Positions 6,165-10,307 of a stretch of DNA of 10,307 nucleotides are shown piece after piece. The position numbers were made by a program, and so were the translations under genes. The stretch's first letter is position 1, and each line of letters opens with the position of its first letter. Below the pieces are notes generated by a model. That model did no database searches, was not told where the DNA came from, and saw nothing but the letters and a program-made list of their open reading frames with translations. This stretch comes from GCA-001856825 sp049965815. Lineage in GTDB: Archaea; Thermoplasmatota; Thermoplasmata; Thermoplasmatales; GCA-001856825. The stretch is from NCBI GenBank assembly GCA_049965815.1, contig JBMFVV010000030.1, forward strand, positions 1 through 10,307, read 5' to 3'.

Positions 6165-6667
6165 TGGAGAGGAATCGATTGCCATTTACATCAAATAATG
6201 AGGAAAGGATTCGCAGGTTGGAGGAGCAACTTACTAATCTTAGGACTAGCAGCTCATACGGTAGCAACTGCGAAAACATAGCAAGAATTCAACTCCAACT
6301 AACACAACTTTATGCACAATCTGGGAACAAAATGATGTCTGACCAGATGCTTAGTGATGCTGGCAAGACGCTTCAGGACCCTCTTTGCCCCAGAACTAAG
6401 GCCACAGATCAAATGTTAAGGAGCATAGAGTATTACAAGAGTCATCCTGGAATGCTGAGCGTACAGTCAATGCCAGCAATATACAGATATCTTTCACTGA
6501 TTGTGCTGCTTATTGGCTACGTTGTTCTATATGCACTATATTATCTCTACCGCTCTCATTTTGTCTATAATGATTTCCTAGTAGGTATTCTTGTAGTATT
6601 CGTAGTCAGTATAGGTCTAAACTTTGTCGTAAGAAATCAGTACATGAAGAAGGCAGCAAGACAGTAG
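6164..6667 (+). CDS. Hypothetical protein: helical N-terminal domain plus two membrane helices
   Basis: I do not recognise this 167-residue protein. Residues 13-27 (EERIRRLEEQLTNLR) look like a short coiled coil. Residues 35-95 are charged and probably helical, with TPR-like spacing. Two hydrophobic segments at about 107-129 and 137-156 should cross the membrane as a hairpin, leaving both ends on the same side, probably cytoplasmic given the basic tail KKAAR. An ATG at 6164 starts the frame. An in-frame TTG at 6179, preceded by GGAGAGG with six bases between, is a credible alternative. The gene follows the YhfC/PrsW-like gene by 31 bases and may be co-transcribed; a partner or substrate relation is only a guess. 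It ends 16 bases from the convergent oxidoreductase gene. Confidence 0.65.
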   Translation: MERNRLPFTSNNEERIRRLEEQLTNLRTSSSYGSNCENIARIQLQLTQLYAQSGNKMMSDQMLSDAGKTLQDPLCPRTKATDQMLRSIEYYKSHPGMLSVQSMPAIYRYLSLIVLLIGYVVLYALYYLYRSHFVYNDFLVGILVVFVVSIGLNFVVRNQYMKKAARQ

Positions 6668-6683
6668 CTGCTTATCTCCGCCG

Positions 6684-7643
6684 TCACTGGGTAGGCATAG
6701 ATTTTCCAGAACAGGCGGATTCCTGGGAGAAAAGATGCATCTTCGTAGATAAAAGGGCCTCCTCTGGTCCCGCTATTTTTCTGAAATCTCCAACAAAGTC
6801 CCTGACCTCTTCCTCGTACATATTTGTCCTGTTGTCGAATTTTCTCATCAGTTTGTTGTTCAAATAAATTGAAGATGAAACTGAGGTAGCGTAGAAATTT
6901 GTAACTACCAAACTCCCTTCGCTTCCGAAGATCGTAAGGTCATTTGCATCTGAAGAAATAACCTTTGAGGATAGCGCATTTGCGATAATGCCGCTCTTGA
7001 ATTCAAACGTCGCTTGCATGGTTTCCTCAATTATAGCACACTTTGGGATATTGGATGCTTTTACAAGATTTATGTCCTTTCCAAATAGATTGACGAAACT
7101 GTCGAATACGTGAACCCCTCTTCCAACGATCGAACCACCGCCAGCCATTTCAGGCATTTCCCACCATGTACCATTATGCGGTGAAACAGAATTACTGGTG
7201 AATTTTCCAAATGCAACCCTCGCCTCCCCCATGGATTTATTTGATAGATATTTCTTCACATCATCAGTAGCAGGATGAAATCTGAGGTGAAAGCCAACTC
7301 CGAATTTCAACCCCATTTTCTTCGAAAGGTTGGACAGTTCTGCAGTTTCATTGATGCTTAGGGTCACCGGCTTTTCTAGCAGGACGTTCTTTCCCGCCTC
7401 TAGTGACATCTTTGTATGTATAAAATGGAGGGAGTTTGGTGATGATATGTAAACTGCTTCAAATGGTTGCTTTATAAATTTTTCGAGCTCTCCAAAGTAC
7501 AGTGCACCATATTCCTTTGAGATTTTTTCGCCTTTGGAACTATCTCTTGAATAAATGTGAGTTATGCGAGAGCCTGAGCTCACTATTGAAGGCATTACTC
7601 TCGTAATCGCATGGTTTCCCAGTGATATAACGCCAAAATCCAT
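6684..7643 (-). CDS. Gfo/Idh/MocA-family NAD(P)-dependent oxidoreductase
   Basis: The 319-residue length fits the family. The N-terminal Rossmann fold begins VISLGNHA (residues 5-12), where the first Gly of GxGxxA is Ser7. The SRDSSK segment after strand two (32-37) suggests room for NADP. The family hallmark EKP is at 90-92, inside VLLEKPVTL. The C-terminal sheet domain carries GTWWEMP (158-164), GGGS (168-171) and GVHVFD (176-181), whose H178 is the usual catalytic histidine. Such enzymes oxidise or reduce hydroxyl groups on sugars, cyclitols or their acids in the cytoplasm; the substrate cannot be read from sequence. The ATG at 7643 is followed by a canonical N-terminus. GGAG lies only two bases before it, so leaderless initiation from the upstream AATAATAAA box is more likely. 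An inverted repeat overlaps that box. Confidence 0.88.
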   Translation of the reverse strand: MDFGVISLGNHAITRVMPSIVSSGSRITHIYSRDSSKGEKISKEYGALYFGELEKFIKQPFEAVYISSPNSLHFIHTKMSLEAGKNVLLEKPVTLSINETAELSNLSKKMGLKFGVGFHLRFHPATDDVKKYLSNKSMGEARVAFGKFTSNSVSPHNGTWWEMPEMAGGGSIVGRGVHVFDSFVNLFGKDINLVKASNIPKCAIIEETMQATFEFKSGIIANALSSKVISSDANDLTIFGSEGSLVVTNFYATSVSSSIYLNNKLMRKFDNRTNMYEEEVRDFVGDFRKIAGPEEALLSTKMHLFSQESACSGKSMPTQ

Positions 7644-7659
7644 GTCTCCAAAATAAGCA

Positions 7660-7690
7660 GTTGAATTTATTATTTCAGGTAAAATTCAAC
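7660..7690 (-). promoter_or_regulatory. Promoter with 9-bp inverted repeat (candidate operator) of the oxidoreductase gene
   Basis: GTTGAATTT (7660-7668) and AAATTCAAC (7682-7690) are perfect inverted repeats separated by 13 bases. On the minus strand the AT-rich stretch AATAATAAA between and over the arms is centred about 27 bases before the ATG at 7643, where a TATA box is expected. A dimeric repressor bound here would block TBP. The position supports function, but repeats this good can arise about once per 10 kb by chance. Confidence 0.42.
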
Positions 7691-7748
7691 GCCACGCAAA
7701 TTTTAGAAAAGGTAGAAATAATTGATGCTGCAAAAGAGAAATGTGAAA

Positions 7749-8081
7749 TTACTTATCCCTCTTCAAATATTTCCTGATTCTAGGCTTGAATGAAAAATGA
7801 CCGATCGGCGACCATATCCCTTTTCCAAAAGATACGATTGGGCCCTTGCTGTCTTCCAATCTTATAGTGAATCCTAGATTAGATACGATCTTTGCAATTT
7901 TGCGAACTTCCCCGGTCCCGCTGACTTTTATACGGAAGGATGGAATGGTAGCTTTAAAATCATTCTCATTTCCGACTATTGATATGGTTCTATCCTCGAA
8001 TTTTACAGTAAAGTTTCCACCCTTCAGAGTCACTCTGACGGAGCCTTCAAGAGTAGGATATCTACTCTTAGGCTCTGTCAT
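7749..8081 (-). CDS. Small beta-rich protein of unknown function
   Basis: I do not recognise this 110-residue protein. It has no signal peptide, cysteines or membrane segment. Residues 10-75 alternate hydrophobic and polar residues as in successive beta strands (SVRVTLKG, FTVKFED, TISIVGN, SFRIKVSG, FTIRLEDS). The last 15 residues are strongly basic (FKPRIRKYLKRDK), suggesting contact with nucleic acid or an acidic surface. The start at 8081 lies inside the end of the preceding gene (overlap 8068-8081), so translation is probably coupled. The codon sequence is clean with no frameshift, and the strand pattern is protein-like, so I take it as real. The opposite-strand frame over it is a shadow. 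Confidence 0.62.
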   Translation of the reverse strand: MTEPKSRYPTLEGSVRVTLKGGNFTVKFEDRTISIVGNENDFKATIPSFRIKVSGTGEVRKIAKIVSNLGFTIRLEDSKGPIVSFGKGIWSPIGHFSFKPRIRKYLKRDK

Positions 8082-8238
8082 GTATAGGTCTGGCCGTTAC
8101 TGTAACTTTTCCGTTAACAACTACTGATACTGTACCAGACAACTTCACGGTCAGATTGTCAAAATTAAATTCTGCTGAACTCTGTGTCCCTTCTATTGCC
8201 TTTATGAAACTTTCTATTATGGATATTTCTTCTGCCAT
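8068..8238 (-). CDS. Very small protein (56 aa), translationally coupled to the next gene
   Basis: The minus strand from ATG 8238 gives 56 codons to TAA at 8068-8070. An amphipathic helix (EEISIIESFIKAIEG, residues 3-17) is followed by beta-like strands (NLTVKLSGTVSVVVNG, then KVTVTARP). The second half resembles the strand pattern at the start of the following protein, so the two may be a related pair or once have been one gene. It overlaps the downstream start by 14 bases. Upstream, AAATACTAAG lies near -22 as a weak promoter, and AGGTCTGAT is a possible but poor ribosome site. No known family recognised. Confidence 0.5.
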   Translation of the reverse strand: MAEEISIIESFIKAIEGTQSSAEFNFDNLTVKLSGTVSVVVNGKVTVTARPIHDRA

Positions 8239-8295
8239 GTTTTTCTATCAGACCTTAGTATTTCACTTTTCTGTTTGCCATTGACGCAAATATGG

Positions 8296-8341
8296 AACTG
8301 GTCTAAAGCCAGTTGCTTCTCAACTTGATCAGTCTTGAGAA
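8296..8341 (-). repeat. Two tandem stem-loops between the MFS gene and the small-gene pair
   Basis: TTCTCAA/TTGAGAA (8317-8323 with 8335-8341) and AACTGG/CCAGTT (8296-8301 with 8309-8314) are adjacent perfect hairpins separated by two bases, within the 127-base gap. They begin 25 bases after the exporter's stop on the minus strand. They could protect the exporter's message end, help termination, or form a leader for the small genes. No T-run follows them. Confidence 0.3.
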
Positions 8342-8365
8342 CGTACCATTTGGAATGAGTTTTCG

Positions 8366-9574
8366 TTATTGTATTTCTTTCGGCTTGCCTGGTAAATACA
8401 CAAGGAAGCCTAGCGATGCGACCGCAAATAAGAGTAGGATAGTGAATGAAAGGTATAAGCTTGTGAAAAGATGAACTCCGTCGAAGAGAAGGAGCCCAAT
8501 ACTACCACCAATTGTGTTACCTACTCCCCATACCATCGCACTTGCGCGTGTTGAATGTTCTCTCGGTACCGTTTGCGATACATAACCCATTAGAACTGGG
8601 AATCCGGTATATGCAAAGAACGCAAAGAAGGTATAGCTTACCAATACTATGAGGAATCCTGTTGAGATGTAAAGGAAAAGAACAAAGAATAGCACCGTTC
8701 CAATAGATGATATGGATACCGTAAATCTGCCTCCAAATCTGGAAGTCAGGTATCCAAAGAGCGGCTGCCCCAGTACTGGAGCAAGAAAAGCTATTCCTAG
8801 TATCACCGCCATGAGATGTTTTGAATTGAATATGCTATCAAGGTAGGTTGGAATGTAAGTTGTAGAAACAGTGATAAACATTGATCTCAGGAATACCAGT
8901 ACAACAAGCATTACCAAGAAAAAAGGTAAAGCACCTTCCTTCGCTCTATTAGTGTTTTTCTGCTTGTCGACTACTGGTGAGCTGTACTGATAGTTCTTTC
9001 TCTTGAAGAACCTAAGCCCAATATATACAAGCACTGCTGCTATCAGGAAATAAACGACTATAACTTCTAGTCCCAATACTATGCCTATGAAACCGGCGAT
9101 GAATACCAGCATGGGAGGGAAAGCGCTTCTACCTATGCTACCAAATGAACCGTTTATACCCATGTAGGATGCAGAGCCCTTCGGTCCAAAGGTGTGCGAC
9201 AATATTGTCGCTCCTATCGGGTGGTAAATAGACTGGCCAACGCCAAGCACGACAGACCCCAAAATCATGAACTCATAGGCAGCACCGTGGAATACGAAAG
9301 GAAGGGAAAAGAAAAATGCAGCAAGACCATTAAGGAGAAGTCCGATTGTCAATACGGCTGCATCTCTGTCTACCCTGTCTGCATATGAACCAACATAGAC
9401 GCTAAGGAAACCAGAAATAAGATTATAGAGAACTGGCATGAGTCCTATCACGAAAAACGATAATCCCTTGATACCAGTATAGTAAGTTAGGAGTACTGGA
9501 AATAGAAGAAAGTTACCATCCACGGAGAAGTGGCTCAGTGATGTGAAAACTAAGGAGTTTAGTTTCTCATTCAT
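8366..9574 (-). CDS. Major facilitator superfamily exporter, fosmidomycin-resistance (Fsr)-like
   Basis: The 402-residue protein has about 12 hydrophobic segments in two halves joined by a charged loop (RFFKRKNYQYSS through NTNRAKEG), the standard MFS layout. Helix 1 has SHFSVDG, like the SHxxxD start of Fsr-type transporters. Loop 2-3 has the MFS signature GSYADRVDR (62-70). YHPIGATIL (117-125) matches the YHP motif of the Fsr branch. Such proteins export small compounds in exchange for protons across the cell membrane; the true substrate is unknown. ATG 9574 is chosen because GGAG (9582-9585) lies seven bases upstream and a TATA-like box about 29 bases upstream. The in-frame ATG at 9595 would add seven residues and overlap the promoter. 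The gene is divergent from the surface-protein gene. Confidence 0.87.
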   Translation of the reverse strand: MNEKLNSLVFTSLSHFSVDGNFLLFPVLLTYYTGIKGLSFFVIGLMPVLYNLISGFLSVYVGSYADRVDRDAAVLTIGLLLNGLAAFFFSLPFVFHGAAYEFMILGSVVLGVGQSIYHPIGATILSHTFGPKGSASYMGINGSFGSIGRSAFPPMLVFIAGFIGIVLGLEVIVVYFLIAAVLVYIGLRFFKRKNYQYSSPVVDKQKNTNRAKEGALPFFLVMLVVLVFLRSMFITVSTTYIPTYLDSIFNSKHLMAVILGIAFLAPVLGQPLFGYLTSRFGGRFTVSISSIGTVLFFVLFLYISTGFLIVLVSYTFFAFFAYTGFPVLMGYVSQTVPREHSTRASAMVWGVGNTIGGSIGLLLFDGVHLFTSLYLSFTILLLFAVASLGFLVYLPGKPKEIQ

Positions 9575-9597
9575 TCTATAGCTCCGGAAGAGCATTT

Positions 9598-9608
9598 AGA
9601 AATTTAAT
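9598..9608 (-). promoter_or_regulatory. TATA-like box of the MFS gene
   Basis: On the minus strand ATTAAATTTCT is centred about 29 bases before the ATG at 9574, consistent with a leaderless or very short-leader transcript. Confidence 0.4.
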
Positions 9609-9719
9609 GGTGCGCATGGACGACTGGGGACTCATTTACTATGGTCGGGTATTATTAAGGGCATCATTTTAGTGACGGCGATTAGATAAATTAACGCATT
9701 ATACTTATACCAAAATCTC

Positions 9720-9729
9720 ATATAATATT
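9720..9729 (+). promoter_or_regulatory. TATA box of the surface-protein gene
   Basis: ATATAATATT is centred about 18 bases before the ATG at 9742, a little closer than in the other genes here. A second AT-rich element, ACTTATACC near 9703, is about 35 bases away. One of these probably serves as the promoter. Confidence 0.35.
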
Positions 9730-9741
9730 CGGTATGCATAA

Positions 9742-10203
9742 ATGCTAGCAGCTCCATCGCTAAGGAATAAGAATTCCATATATCATGGCATTTTATCAAT
9801 CCTGCTTGTACTTATTGTTATTTTGTCTTCTTTCGCGGTAGGACTGCAAAATCTTGGTAATCACTCGGTAGCGAAAGAGTCTGTACTTGAAAATATGAAT
9901 TCTCTGGAAAATGCTAGCCTTCAGTCAGGCCCAGGCAGTTCCATTAAACAGATTTCAAAACTACCTCTGGGTGTATCGCACGGTCCTTATGTGGGGTACG
10001 TTAAATATACACTCTTCCTGAGCAACGATACACTGATGAATGGTAACCCAGCTTGGAACATCACAGGAACAACCTATAATGCGACTAGTGATTTACCGTA
10101 TGCGCTGGAATACGATCCGATTAACAATCTCATTTACGTTTTCAACCTTGTTTCTGGAGTGGTATCCGTGGTTGAACCCATCACTAATAATCTGACTTTT
10201 TAG
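9742..10203 (+). pseudogene. Secreted YVTN/beta-propeller-type surface protein, cut off by an insertion
   Basis: The N-terminus has a basic start (LRNKN) and one hydrophobic segment (about 14-36), a signal peptide or membrane anchor. The remaining 115 residues are outside the cell by inference and carry six N-x-S/T sequons (N40, N57, N95, N106, N113, N150), typical of glycosylated archaeal surface proteins. Residues 119-147 (DLPYALEYDPINNLIYVFN, then VVSVVEP) match one blade of a YVTN-type propeller. Proteins of this kind in Thermoplasmata are usually many hundreds of residues long with repeated blades; here only one blade remains. The stop TAG at 10201-10203 lies at the junction with a transposase-like frame, so the reading frame probably ends in foreign DNA. 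Function is likely cell-surface structure or binding; inactive as it stands. Confidence 0.65.
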
Positions 10204-10307
10204 GTCCTTTTGAACACTACATCCACTATCTTCTTCTGCAGACCCGACATGTTCACCATTGATTCCCACGAGAATCCGGACTTCTCGTCTTTCAGGTACA
10301 CTCTATA
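10200..10307 (-). CDS. Probable transposase, C-terminal 35 residues (runs off window)
   Basis: The minus strand reads from the window edge without a stop to TAA at 10200-10202; the other two minus frames contain stops at once. The peptide starts YRVYLKDEKSGFSWESMV and ends in SGLQKKIVDVVFKRT. A tail with SGLQKKI followed by a short helix resembles the end of IS4/IS1634-type DDE transposases. The frame ends exactly where the surface-protein gene loses its sequence, which fits an inserted element whose stop codon lies at or in its terminal repeat. The catalytic part is outside the window, so the family is tentative. Confidence 0.42.
   Translation of the reverse strand, partial: YRVYLKDEKSGFSWESMVNMSGLQKKIVDVVFKRT

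Noticed and set aside
7846..8127. 93-codon open frame on the plus strand opposite the two small genes
   Set aside because: The minus-strand frames have overlapping, coupled gene arrangement and beta-strand-like patterns; this frame has no promoter or ribosome site and reads like an antisense shadow.
45..10259. A 12-base word, CATGTTCACCAT, shared by the left-edge (45-56) and right-edge (10248-10259) transposase frames
   Set aside because: A few matches of this length are expected by chance in 10 kb, and the surrounding protein sequences are unrelated.

Overview
The window most likely comes from an acidophilic, AT-rich archaeon of the Thermoplasmata (Thermoplasma/Ferroplasma/Cuniculiplasma relatives). 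This is an inference. It rests on TATA-like boxes centred about 24-29 bases before several start codons (leaderless genes), one start with a GTGATC Shine-Dalgarno element, short zinc-ribbon and membrane proteins, IS110 and IS200/IS605-type elements, and an exported sequon-rich protein with a YVTN-propeller-like segment. No rRNA, tRNA or CRISPR array was found.

Layout. Bases 1-401 hold the N-terminal part of an IS110-family transposase on the minus strand, running off the left edge. A non-coding stretch follows (402-936) that should contain the upstream end of that element and perhaps its bridge RNA. Two plus-strand Old-Yellow-Enzyme/2,4-dienoyl-CoA-reductase paralogues (964-2811 and 3382-5031) are separated by a decayed IS605-type element (about 2865-3325). 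That element keeps both terminal hairpins, but its tnpB is frameshifted and internally deleted. Next come a small zinc-ribbon gene (5102-5278), a YhfC/PrsW-like polytopic membrane protein (5377-6132) and an unrecognised coiled-coil/two-helix membrane protein (6164-6667). All three are on the plus strand.

From 6684 to 9574 genes lie on the minus strand. In transcription order they are an MFS exporter of the fosmidomycin-resistance type, two overlapping small genes of unknown function (8068-8238, absent from simple ORF lists because it is short, and 7749-8081), and a Gfo/Idh/MocA sugar-type oxidoreductase with an inverted repeat over its promoter. Divergent from the exporter, a secreted surface-protein gene (9742-10203) is cut off by what looks like the 3' end of another transposase gene (10200-10307, minus).

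Functional picture. The two flavoenzymes look complementary. The first keeps FAD and NAD(P)H domains but has an altered flavin/substrate pocket. The second keeps the canonical pocket but has lost the NAD(P)H-binding Rossmann fold. They could work as one complex or have diverged; this is inference. The rest appears to be ordinary chromosomal genes peppered with mobile elements at both edges and in the middle.
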